A stretch of DNA of 64,000 nucleotides from Cellvibrio sp. (GTDB taxonomy: Bacteria; Pseudomonadota; Gammaproteobacteria; Pseudomonadales; Cellvibrionaceae): positions 300,501 to 364,500 of the forward strand of contig JADJRD010000003.1 of assembly GCA_016712405.1 (NCBI GenBank), given 5' to 3'. Below are positions 35,320 through 43,979 of this stretch, one piece after another (the stretch's first letter is position 1; every line of letters starts with the position of its first letter). The translations under genes were made by a program, and so were the position numbers. The notes under the pieces are model-generated. The model did no database searches, was not told the origin of the DNA, and saw only the letters and a list, made by a program, of their open reading frames with translations.

Positions 35320-36237
35320 TTATTGATTTAAAAATTGTGTTATTTGTTGATTAACCCATTCATTGTCATCCCAGGTTAAAAAATGAAACCCGGTTTCCGA
35401 CATGCGAATGTCGACATTTTTTAATTGTGCATATTGCCGAGCAAAAATGGCTTTCGTGCTTTCTTTGGTTGAGCCATAAGGTTTGTAAGCTGCCCAAGCA
35501 CCCAACACCATTACAGGTTTATAGATGGCGCCAATGCTAACACGTAAATCTGTGGTCATTAATTCATACATGGCTTGAGTGGTTATGTTGCGATCACTGG
35601 TTTGACTCCATTGCATCAATAAGGGCATGCGATCCGATTGGTTGGTCATCCCTTGAATAGCAAAAGTAGCATTTTTGAAGAAAGATGAATCGTCTTGAAT
35701 GTTCATTTGTGTGCGCATTTGTTCAGCTTGTGGTTTCGCCATTTCGATGGTTAATGATGGGTTTTGAATCGCTGGAAAAAAAGGAAGTGAATCCACTATT
35801 ACAATCTTGTCGACCAATTCAGGCGAATCCAGCGTGACCATTAAACTGAGGAATCCACCCAAGCTGTGCCCTACTAAAGTGACCTTGGTTAATTTTTTTT
35901 GTTTTATCAAAGCAACAATATTGTTTTTGATGGGGACCAAAAAACCATGTTGAAGATCCATGGGTTTTTGGCCGGCGAATCCCGGTAAATGCAGCAGATA
36001 ACATTTGTGCTTGCTTGCCATCGCATTACACGTTTCGGTAAAGGTATCTTCTGCACTGTTTAATCCAGGAATGAAAATAACAGCTGAACCGTTCCCTTTT
36101 TCGGTGACTTCAATTCCTGCAAATTCTTCAGCTTTACTTTGTTGGCTAATGATGCAGGCGAAAATAGCGATAATAGCTATTTTCAGCCCACCTTTATTGT
36201 GGCTGCAAAATAGTTTTTTCAGATTAGAAAGCTTCAT
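35320..36237 (-). CDS. Exported alpha/beta hydrolase
   Basis: 305-aa hydrolase with a signal peptide (IAIIAIFACIISQQSKA). Fold markers are IFIPGLNSAEDTF (oxyanion), the nucleophile elbow GHSLGGF, an acidic residue near LGAW and the catalytic histidine in ETGFHFLTWDD. The ATG at 36237 has GGAG eight bases upstream; the GTG three codons earlier does not. As the first gene of the operon with the LytS/LytT pair, it may be a periplasmic enzyme for a signal or a target of the system; this is inference. Confidence 0.87.
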   Translation of the reverse strand: MKLSNLKKLFCSHNKGGLKIAIIAIFACIISQQSKAEEFAGIEVTEKGNGSAVIFIPGLNSAEDTFTETCNAMASKHKCYLLHLPGFAGQKPMDLQHGFLVPIKNNIVALIKQKKLTKVTLVGHSLGGFLSLMVTLDSPELVDKIVIVDSLPFFPAIQNPSLTIEMAKPQAEQMRTQMNIQDDSSFFKNATFAIQGMTNQSDRMPLLMQWSQTSDRNITTQAMYELMTTDLRVSIGAIYKPVMVLGAWAAYKPYGSTKESTKAIFARQYAQLKNVDIRMSETGFHFLTWDDNEWVNQQITQFLNQ

Positions 36238-36349
36238 GTGGAACACTCCGTTGGTTGTAGGAGTGGCTAGTTTCTAGCTGAAAATATCCGTCTGTAGCCA
36301 GTTTATGATAAGTGGCCGAAAATCTTGGGGAATGGTTGAAAAATAGGGC

Positions 36350-37216
36350 CTAGGGGGAAAGGAAATTAAAGTAGTAGTCTCGATAATCAGGAGGGAGGTT
36401 GTTAACCAAAGGGTTTTCTAATCGAATGATTTTGCGTTTGGATAGGTCAACATAGTCAATTGTTTTACGATGGTGCTGTTCCCAAAGCAATTTCAATGAT
36501 CCATCTTTAAATGCAATATCTAATCCTTTTTCTATTCTGGCCTTGGCGGCTTGATTCTTTTGATGAATATAGAAAAAACGTGGGGCATCGTACATCAACA
36601 CGAACGTTTTATCGAAATCCAAAGTGTGTAGGTGTTTGAAGTATTGCATCTCTGGTTCGATTTGATTCGCACCTCGACAAAAAAGATCAACGCGATTAGA
36701 AACCACCATTTTAAATATGTTGGCGTAATTTGAAAGTTCTAGCACATTGAGTCCGTTTGCTTTCAATATTTTGGAATCCGTCCAACCAACACCCTGAGCT
36801 ATTGTAAATTTTTTGAGTTGATTTAATTGATCAACCTTGGCGATTTCTTTTTGTTTGGCTGGGCTCACAAAACAAATTCTGTAGCCATTAATACCGCCAT
36901 CAATAGGAATTGGAATAAATGACAGCTGGCTATGATCAAGTTCAGGGTCATAACTTTGTTCAAGCACCATATTGCCGTACTTGTTTTGAATGATATCGCT
37001 GAGTGCTCTCAGGGTATTGGCTTCAGGCTCCACTGGAATCATGGTGTAGGGGCCAAATTCTGCAGTCGTTTTCTCCAATGCTAATTTAATAAGATCATTG
37101 GGATAATTGTGATACTCAGTGGTATCTGAAATTCTATAATAGAACTGCAAGGGCTCATTGGCTGTGCCGGAGTTTTGCCAAAGCAGTAGCGAGATAAATA
37201 AAAAAAATCTAGACAT
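36350..37216 (-). CDS. Periplasmic solute-binding protein (SBP_bac_3-like)
   Basis: 288-aa protein with a signal peptide (MSRFFLFISLLLWQNSGTA) and a bilobed binding-protein pattern (LQFYYRISDTTEYHNYPNDL, YRICFVSPAKQ, FKDGSLKLLWEQHHR). It matches the frameshifted protein at 13038-13903 in length and architecture. No transport permease or ATPase lies nearby, so it may be a stand-alone sensor-like or signalling binding protein, a type frequent in marine and soil gammaproteobacteria. The ligand is unknown. Confidence 0.82.
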   Translation of the reverse strand: MSRFFLFISLLLWQNSGTANEPLQFYYRISDTTEYHNYPNDLIKLALEKTTAEFGPYTMIPVEPEANTLRALSDIIQNKYGNMVLEQSYDPELDHSQLSFIPIPIDGGINGYRICFVSPAKQKEIAKVDQLNQLKKFTIAQGVGWTDSKILKANGLNVLELSNYANIFKMVVSNRVDLFCRGANQIEPEMQYFKHLHTLDFDKTFVLMYDAPRFFYIHQKNQAAKARIEKGLDIAFKDGSLKLLWEQHHRKTIDYVDLSKRKIIRLENPLVNNLPPDYRDYYFNFLSP

Positions 37217-37320
37217 ATTGATGGTTGAGGATGTTTATGTGTCAATGCATTCAGAGTCTAGCAGGTAAACAATAAGTATCCATTTGCATGAGCCCAAGGA
37301 TGCTAAAATCTGCATAAATT

Positions 37321-37349
37321 AAAAAGGCCATCTTGTGGATGGCCTTTTT
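37321..37349. terminator. Bidirectional terminator after the outer membrane protein gene
   Basis: AAAAAGGCCATC pairs with GATGGCCTTTTT around a TTGTG loop; T-runs appear on both strands. It lies 22 bases after the minus-strand stop of the outer membrane protein gene. Confidence 0.92.
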
Positions 37350-37370
37350 GCACTGCGGCTTAGGATAAAA

Positions 37371-38148
37371 TCAGAAGCGAAGAGATGCGCCAATTGAAAA
37401 AAGCATTCTCGTCAAGTTCACCATCGGATGTGAATTCACCAGAGATAGCGAACTTGTCATTAAAGAAATATCGAGAACGAATACTGTAGTTTGATCCATC
37501 TTCATAATCGGTGACTGAAGCACCAACACTAAAGAAGTTTGTAAAGTAGTAATCGGCTGCAAGCTGAATGACAGCGTCTCCATATTCAACATCCGTGTAG
37601 CTTGCTTCTAAATTAATTGCTGTATTTCCCGCTAAGCCTCTAACATATTTTGCATGAATGTTGGCTTCATAATCATCCGATTCTTCGTGATGTACGGTGC
37701 TTAGCAATAGTCCATCAATGGGTGTGATTCCCAATTCAAACCTTGTGTCGTTTTCAGAATCGGATGAGTCATAATCAAATCGAAGATGTTGTGCTCCCAG
37801 ATAAAATATGGTCTCAGGAATGTAAAAGCCAAATCCAATATTTTGTATGTTCCCATTAGCGCCATTGGCGACATCTATGTCCCAATCTGTATAGCCAGCA
37901 TTGATGTAGCTGTGTTTTTGTAAAAATGCTGCTTCTGCCATGGGTTTATTAGTGGTGTCAACGGCAGTAAAATGGTATCGACCATTGAGATAAATGCTGG
38001 TGGTTTCAGGAAGGGGTTGAGTAGAATTTAAAATTGAATATCCGTTATCTACATAACCCAATTCAATTTCTGAATTGTAGGTGTTAGCAACTGTTAAGCC
38101 AGACACCATGAATAAGGTTGCTGATAAAATCGTTTTCGAAAATTTCAT
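37371..38148 (-). pseudogene. Outer membrane beta-barrel protein (porin-like), frameshifted at the C-terminus
   Basis: Signal peptide (KTILSATLFMVSGLTVA) followed by alternating amphipathic strands as in small putative porins. The long frame ends NAFFNWRISSLLILS, unlike a barrel. Removing one base from the A6 run at 37397-37402 gives ENAFSIGASLRF and stop, with the terminal phenylalanine needed for BAM recognition, for a total of 258 aa. ATG 38148 has GGAG six bases upstream and is preferred to ATG 38160. No specific porin family is recognised. Confidence 0.78.
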
Positions 38149-38278
38149 GAAGTTCTCCATTTAAGATAGTATGCGCCTGAGTTCTATAGCGCAGGTGCAG
38201 GCTAGCTAAATCAGTCTGAATCCAAAATGAACTGAATAATTTATTTAATGTTGTTAGTAATTAATATGGGAAGATCGA

Positions 38279-39778
38279 ATGAACATTACAACTGCTAATG
38301 ACCAGCTTTATACATCGTCCCAGATTTATACAATCGATCAGAATTTTATTGCGAGCGGAATAGCCTCTATTCAGCTGATGAAACGTGCAGCAGAATCGGC
38401 CTTTGATTTATTGCAGCAGCAATATAAGAATATTCCCGTCAGAATTTTTTGTGGTGGTGGTAATAATGCGGGTGATGGTTATTTATTAGCCGGTTTGTTG
38501 GCTCAGCGAAAGCATGATGTTGATGTTATTCAACTGGTACCAAGTCATTTATTAAAAAATGATGCCTTAGTTGCTTATCAATTTGCGCAAGAAAATGGTG
38601 TCAGTTTTTATCAATTGGATTCGCAACCTGAAATAAAAAATGCGGTATTGGTTGATGCACTTTTAGGCATTGGAGCGAAAGGTGCGCCGCGCATGGAGTT
38701 TGCAAAAGCGATTGAGAGGATGAATCAATCCCGGTTGCCGATTGTGGCATTGGATCTACCTTCGGGTTTAGATGCTGATACAGGCCACGCACCCGGTGCA
38801 GTGGTTTACGCATCAAAAACGATTTCGTTTATTGCATTAAAAGCTGGATTGCTAACAGGAAAAGGTCCTGCTGTTTGCGGTGAAATCATACTGGCTGATT
38901 TGCGAATTCCTGCTGATGTGTTGAGTCAACAAATTGCAGAGTCAGAAATAATTCACCTCAAACAATATTTGGAATTTTTAAAACCGCGTAAAGCCGATGC
39001 ACACAAAGGTGATTTTGGTCATGTGATGATTATTGGTGGGGATTCGGGTTTTGGCGGTGCCGCATTAATGGCTGCCGAAGCTGCCGCGAGGGTGGGGGCA
39101 GGATTGGTAAGTTTGGCGACCCTGCCTGAACATATTGCCCCGGCCTTGGTTCGTTGCCCGGAAATTATGGCTCGAGGTGTGATTTCTGGTCAGGAATTAG
39201 AGCCGCTACTTTCAAGACCTAGCGTGTTAGTTGTTGGTCCTGGATTGGGTCGCTTACCTTGGTCAGAACAAATGTTACAGCAAGCAGTAAAGTCGGGTTT
39301 GCCGATGGTGTTGGATGCAGATGCGCTCAATATTTTAGCTGAAGGCAGAGTAATTCCGGCAGGCACAAAAGGCCAATGGCTATTAACGCCCCATCCTGCA
39401 GAGGCTGCTCGATTGTTGGGAAAAACAACGGCAGAAATTCAATTCAATCGATTTCAATCTATTAAAGAACTACATCAGCGTTATGATGCTAGCGTAATTT
39501 TGAAAGGTGCGGGTAGTTTGGTGTTGGGACATTCAGGGAAAATTGGTTTGGTGACCGCCGGAAATCCCGGTATGGCTACTGGCGGCATGGGTGATGTGTT
39601 ATCAGGTATTTTAGGTGGGTTATTGGCTCAGGGATTATCCATGGAGAATGGCGCTAAACTCGGTAGTGTGTTACACGCAATGGCGGCTGATAATGCGGCA
39701 GAAGTTTTGGGGCAGCCTGGTTTGATGGCCACCGATTTAATTCCACACTTGTGTCAAATTCTTCGAGACAGAGCATGA
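38279..39778 (+). CDS. nnr: Bifunctional NAD(P)H-hydrate epimerase / ADP-dependent dehydratase
   Basis: Repairs hydrated NAD(P)H. The 499-aa protein fuses an N-terminal epimerase (YjeF_N: GGGNNAGDGYLLAGLL near residue 60, then DALLGIGAKG and DLPSGLDADTG) and a C-terminal ribokinase-like dehydratase (VMIIGGDSGFGGAAL, VVGPGLGR, LTPHPAEAARLL, AGNPGMATGGMGDVLSGIL). The layout matches E. coli NnrED. Its TGA overlaps the tsaE ATG. It usually follows queG, which is displaced here. Confidence 0.96.
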   Translation: MNITTANDQLYTSSQIYTIDQNFIASGIASIQLMKRAAESAFDLLQQQYKNIPVRIFCGGGNNAGDGYLLAGLLAQRKHDVDVIQLVPSHLLKNDALVAYQFAQENGVSFYQLDSQPEIKNAVLVDALLGIGAKGAPRMEFAKAIERMNQSRLPIVALDLPSGLDADTGHAPGAVVYASKTISFIALKAGLLTGKGPAVCGEIILADLRIPADVLSQQIAESEIIHLKQYLEFLKPRKADAHKGDFGHVMIIGGDSGFGGAALMAAEAAARVGAGLVSLATLPEHIAPALVRCPEIMARGVISGQELEPLLSRPSVLVVGPGLGRLPWSEQMLQQAVKSGLPMVLDADALNILAEGRVIPAGTKGQWLLTPHPAEAARLLGKTTAEIQFNRFQSIKELHQRYDASVILKGAGSLVLGHSGKIGLVTAGNPGMATGGMGDVLSGILGGLLAQGLSMENGAKLGSVLHAMAADNAAEVLGQPGLMATDLIPHLCQILRDRA

Positions 39779-40233
39779 TTAGTTTGCATCAACCAGCCGA
39801 GATTTTTTTGGAAAGTGAAGAGGCCACTTTATCTGTTGGGCATGAATTAGGTCTGGTTTTTTTACAAAATCCCAACAGTATTTGTGTTTATTTAAAAGGC
39901 AATCTGGGGGCAGGAAAAACGACACTGACTCGCGGCGTTCTTACTGCATTTGGTCATCAATCAGCAGTAAAAAGCCCTACTTACACCTTGGTTGAAACCT
40001 ATCACTTTGCCAATCGAACTTTGCATCACTTTGATTTATATCGACTGAAAGATCCGGAAGAATTAGAGTTTATGGGGATTCGTGATTATTTTGCGCAACA
40101 TAATATTTGTTTAATTGAGTGGCCTGAGCATGGTCAAGAGTTTTTGCCTCAGCCGGATATCACCATCCAACTGGAGTACCAAGGGGCGGGAAGATTATTG
40201 CGAATAGTGCCCACTCAGAAAGCTCAGGGTTAA
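39775..40233 (+). CDS. tsaE: tRNA threonylcarbamoyladenosine biosynthesis ATPase TsaE
   Basis: P-loop ATPase (152 aa) that works with TsaD and TsaB to make the t6A37 modification of ANN-decoding tRNAs. The Walker A motif GNLGAGKTTLTRG and KSPTYTLVETY, HFDLYRL and EWPEHG motifs identify it. ATG 39775 overlaps the nnr stop (ATGA) and is preferred to a GTG eight codons earlier. amiB and mutL, which usually follow, are missing; the next gene is nadC on the opposite strand. The tsaD end is at the far right of the window. Confidence 0.95.
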   Translation: MISLHQPAEIFLESEEATLSVGHELGLVFLQNPNSICVYLKGNLGAGKTTLTRGVLTAFGHQSAVKSPTYTLVETYHFANRTLHHFDLYRLKDPEELEFMGIRDYFAQHNICLIEWPEHGQEFLPQPDITIQLEYQGAGRLLRIVPTQKAQG

Positions 40234-40287
40234 GTACTAAAACGTAATCATTGAATTTCGTTAAGGTGATTATGAGTAAATATTGAT

Positions 40288-41145
40288 CTATTCGATTATG
40301 CGAAGTGAAAGATCCAGTGCCTGACAATGTTTGGTCAAAGCCCCTATTGAGATAAAGTCCACCCCGGTTTTGGCGACTTCAACCAGGGTTTTCATATTCA
40401 TGTTGCCTGATGCTTCCAGAGGAATTTTGCCATCGGCAATTTTTACAGCCTGTTTCATCTCTTCCAGTGAAAAATTGTCGAGCATAATAATGTCTGCTTT
40501 CTCGGCAATCGCTTCATTAAGCTCAGTAAAGTTTTCTACTTCTACTTCTACAGGTTTGTTCGGGGCAAGGCTGCGTGCCTGTGTTATAGCGGCCTTAATC
40601 GATCCACAAGCGGCAATATGATTTTCTTTGATTAAAAAAGCATCATAGAGACCAATGCGATGATTTTCACATTTACCACATAAAACGGCGTATTTTTGAG
40701 CTAAACGGAGGCATGGGAGTGTTTTTCGTGTGTCGAGAATCTTTACGCTTAGGTCTTTTACGGCTTGGGAAAAGCGATAGGCTTGTGTGGCGGTTCCCGA
40801 TAAGGTTTGTATAAAATTCAGGGCTGTTCTCTCTCCTGTCAGAATGCTTCTGGCGTTGCCTGATAATCGGAAAAGACATTGGTTGGGTGATAGCTTATCC
40901 CCATCATCTACTAGCCAATCGATGGTTATTGAGCCATCCAGCTGACGAAAAACCTGATCAACCCAAAGTTTTCCACAAAAAATACCCTCCTCTCGAGTGA
41001 TGACCTGTGCTTTGACTTGTTTGTTTTCTGGTATCAAGGAGGCGGTGAGGTCTCCTGTACCCAAGTCCTCAGCTATGGCGACTGAAACCTGTTGAACAAT
41101 TGCTTCTGTTAATTCAGTTTTAGAAAAGCGCTTGATATTGATCAT
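40288..41145 (-). CDS. nadC: Nicotinate-nucleotide pyrophosphorylase (carboxylating) NadC
   Basis: Makes nicotinate mononucleotide from quinolinate and PRPP in NAD synthesis. The 285-aa protein has AIAEDLGTGDLTASLIP, LSGTATQAYRF, DTRKTLPCLRLAQKYAV, NHRIGLYDAFLIKENHIAA and FISIGALTKHCQALDLSLR. ATG 41145 is preferred to TTG 41157 (GAGT about seven bases upstream). The usual glycine-rich turn before NHR reads CGKCENHR: lysine replaces a glycine expected here, near the active site. It is a lone gene between tsaE and a DUF1631 gene. Confidence 0.95.
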   Translation of the reverse strand: MINIKRFSKTELTEAIVQQVSVAIAEDLGTGDLTASLIPENKQVKAQVITREEGIFCGKLWVDQVFRQLDGSITIDWLVDDGDKLSPNQCLFRLSGNARSILTGERTALNFIQTLSGTATQAYRFSQAVKDLSVKILDTRKTLPCLRLAQKYAVLCGKCENHRIGLYDAFLIKENHIAACGSIKAAITQARSLAPNKPVEVEVENFTELNEAIAEKADIIMLDNFSLEEMKQAVKIADGKIPLEASGNMNMKTLVEVAKTGVDFISIGALTKHCQALDLSLRIIE

Positions 41146-41326
41146 GAAATGACTCAAAGAAGATTAAAATTTGATCCTAATTCCAAAAAAATACTAAAGG
41201 GATTTAAGCAAAACCAATAGTTATTGCGAATTGTGATATGCCTCTCGATATTATCATTTGCTTCCTAGACCTGTCTGCCTCTTGGTTATACTGAAACTGA
41301 GCTATATCCAACCTGAGTACATTGTT

Positions 41327-43777
41327 ATGAGTGAATCCATGAAACCTGAAGTCGTTAAGTTGGAAACGAAGAAGGTGGTGCAATTGAATGTAGAGCGCAA
41401 TTCGCCGCAGCAATCACAAATTGCCTTAGCGCGGTTACCGGCTGCCATGCATAACTTGCGTGATAAGGCTCGTCAACAATTGCAAAATTTGTTGAGAGAT
41501 CTATTCGATAAAGTTGATGATTCTATGTTCGAACTCGCTGATAAAGCGGATAACAATCAGGATCAAAATTTGTATTTTGATTCCATGCGAGAGGTGAGGA
41601 TTCGACGTCGCGCAATGGAAACCACTTTTTTTCGACAAATTGATATAGGCTTTGCTCAGTTGTTGGATGCCAACGCGTACAGAGACGAAGCGGCAGAAGA
41701 AAAACAAGTCTCTGCAGATGAGTTATCGCTAGTAAAAAATGATGAACTCGAAGAAATGGTTGCTACTGATGGGATGATCAACAAAGCCAATGAGCAATTT
41801 GCCGAAGCCATTCAACATTTAACCTTACGCATTGATCATTTGGTGCCGATTAAGGTGTATCAAAAAAATAATCCATTAGGCGCTGATGTCATTTGTCGTG
41901 CATTTGTGCAGGCAACCGCTTCGTTGGAAATTGATGTTAAAGCCAAATTGGTTCTTTTTAAATTATTTGATAATTTGGTCATGACTCAGTTAGGTAAATT
42001 ATTTGATACTCTTAATCGATCGCTCATTGAAGCGAATATTTTGCCCTCGCTGAAGCCTACTGCCAAAGTAAAAAAAGCTACAGTGCAATCTTCACAATAC
42101 TCTCAAAGTGGTGTTGCGCCCGTTGCGGGTATGCCTATGGCTTCTGGGTCGGTTCCTTCTCAAGTATATGACGAACAAACGAATCAAGTTTTACAAAATT
42201 TGCGCAGTTTGTTGGGTCACGGAAATGCGAGTGGAGGGCAACAGACTCAATCCAGTGAAATTGAAACACAGGACTTATTACGGCTTTTATCCCAGGCTCA
42301 ACATAAACATGACTCTTTGCCAGCGTCAGGTGGTAGCTATCAGCAACCCCTGAGTTTGCGTCAATTATTGCAAGAATTGCTGACATCCGAGACTGAAAAG
42401 ACTGCTGCGATTAATCAAGTTGACGATGATGTCATTAATTTAGTTAGCATGATGTTTGAGTTTATTTTGGATGACAGAAATCTGGCTTCGCCGATGAAGG
42501 CATTAATTGGCCGATTACAAATCCCTATGGTTAAAGTGGCGATTGCTGATAAAAGTTTTTTCAGCAAGGGCGGTCACCCTGCGCGTCGTTTATTAAATGA
42601 AATGGCCATGGCTTGTTTGGGATGGCAAGAATCTTCGCCAGAAAATTTAATTAAGGATAATTTGTATAACAAGATGCAAGAAATGGTAAAAGTTATTCTG
42701 AGTGATTTTGAAACCAATATGGATATTTTTAATCACTTGTTGTTAGATTTTCGTGCTTTCCAAGAAAAAGAAAAGCGTCGCGCACAAATACTTGAACAGC
42801 GCACTATTGATGCTGAGGATGGTAAAGCAAAATCTGAGCGTGCACGCGCTGAAGTAGATAATGCTTTGCGTCATGTTATTGGTGATAAATTGTTGCCGCA
42901 AACTGTTACCCGTTTGTTGCGAGATGCTTGGGCTAATGTCATGTTCATTAGTTGTTTGAAACAGGGAATCGAGAGTGAAGATTGGCAAGAAAAGAATACT
43001 ACTGCCCAACTGTTAGTTTGGAGTGTGACCTCTCCTATGGATAAGGATAATCGTCAAAAGTTGTTAAAAATGGTTCCGGAATTGTTGCAAAAACTGCGGA
43101 CAGGGCTTGAGGGGATTTCCTTCAGTCCTCTTGAAACGACACAGTTATTTAAACAATTGGAAGCCGTTCACTTGGCAAGATTGCGCAGTGATACCCTTGT
43201 ACCATCTGAGAAGGTTTCGGTCGAAAAAGTCGCTGAGGTAGAAGGGGTCAAGATTAATGCTCAAACTCTTAGCTCGGAGGAAGAGTTAGAGGCCAAAGCG
43301 AAAGAACTGTCGGAAAAAAATGCACAAAGACGCACCTCCCAAGTTGTGCCTTCAAAAAAACCGGATAACTCACCCTTACCTCCAGAAGAAAAAGCGGAAC
43401 TTCCCGTTTTGCCCGTAACTCATGGTTCGACAGAAACCAAAGTGGATGACATTGATAAAGCCGTAACCGAAGTGGACGTTGCCCATATTGAATCTCAACA
43501 TTTGGCTTTGGTTGCCAATATTACCCAAGGAACCTGGTTCGAAATGATGGGTGAAAATGGCGAGAAATACCGCTGTCGTTTGGCCGCCATTATCCGTCCA
43601 GCGGGCAAATATATATTTGTGAACCGTTCTGGTATGAAGGTTGCCGAAGAGTCTCGTGAAACATTGGCTTTGGCGCTGCAGCAAAAACGCATGAGTATTT
43701 TGGATGACGGTATGCTCTTTGATAGAGCCTTAGAGGCGGTTATAGGTAATCTACGCGACAAGCGCCCTGCGAGCTAA
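41327..43777 (+). CDS. DUF1631-family protein, copy 1
   Basis: 816-aa cytoplasmic protein of a widespread but uncharacterised family. The N-terminal half is helical with charged stretches; the middle carries the family segments ASLEIDVKAKLVLFKLFDNL, VINLVSMMFEFILDD and KVAIADKSFFSKGGHPARRL. A linker rich in Glu, Lys and Pro precedes a C-terminal beta-rich module beginning GTWFEMMGENGEKYRCRLAA. The start ATG 41327 is chosen from an ORF that opens earlier with no ribosome site. It is followed by a terminator and by a second copy (43980). Confidence 0.85.
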   Translation: MSESMKPEVVKLETKKVVQLNVERNSPQQSQIALARLPAAMHNLRDKARQQLQNLLRDLFDKVDDSMFELADKADNNQDQNLYFDSMREVRIRRRAMETTFFRQIDIGFAQLLDANAYRDEAAEEKQVSADELSLVKNDELEEMVATDGMINKANEQFAEAIQHLTLRIDHLVPIKVYQKNNPLGADVICRAFVQATASLEIDVKAKLVLFKLFDNLVMTQLGKLFDTLNRSLIEANILPSLKPTAKVKKATVQSSQYSQSGVAPVAGMPMASGSVPSQVYDEQTNQVLQNLRSLLGHGNASGGQQTQSSEIETQDLLRLLSQAQHKHDSLPASGGSYQQPLSLRQLLQELLTSETEKTAAINQVDDDVINLVSMMFEFILDDRNLASPMKALIGRLQIPMVKVAIADKSFFSKGGHPARRLLNEMAMACLGWQESSPENLIKDNLYNKMQEMVKVILSDFETNMDIFNHLLLDFRAFQEKEKRRAQILEQRTIDAEDGKAKSERARAEVDNALRHVIGDKLLPQTVTRLLRDAWANVMFISCLKQGIESEDWQEKNTTAQLLVWSVTSPMDKDNRQKLLKMVPELLQKLRTGLEGISFSPLETTQLFKQLEAVHLARLRSDTLVPSEKVSVEKVAEVEGVKINAQTLSSEEELEAKAKELSEKNAQRRTSQVVPSKKPDNSPLPPEEKAELPVLPVTHGSTETKVDDIDKAVTEVDVAHIESQHLALVANITQGTWFEMMGENGEKYRCRLAAIIRPAGKYIFVNRSGMKVAEESRETLALALQQKRMSILDDGMLFDRALEAVIGNLRDKRPAS

Positions 43778-43799
43778 TCTCTGCTTTTAGATGCTTCGC

Positions 43800-43824
43800 C
43801 GATCTGGAGTCCGGGTCGGTTTTC
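43800..43824 (+). terminator. Terminator between the two DUF1631 genes
   Basis: CCGATCTGGA and TCCGGGTCGG form a hairpin with G-U pairs, followed by TTTTCTCC and T8. It separates the first gene from the second gene and its PilZ partner. Confidence 0.65.
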
Positions 43825-43979
43825 TCCTTTTTTTTCCACAAGTTACAAGACTTGGCATAAATTGTGGAAGAACCTTTCGAATCTGATAAAATTTAACCAT
43901 CTGCTGGTTATTTTTGACTAGACTGACTAATGATTTCCATTTTTAACACAGGTTTAAGCTCCACAATCAGGGAGTGTCT

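Noticed and set aside
37371..37592. Separate 73-aa protein in another frame of the outer membrane gene
   Set aside because: Only its last eight residues look like protein (barrel end); this is the frameshifted end of the same gene.
43376..43761. Minus-strand frames opposite the end of the first DUF1631 gene
   Set aside because: They mirror the coding strand and have no ribosome site or promoter.
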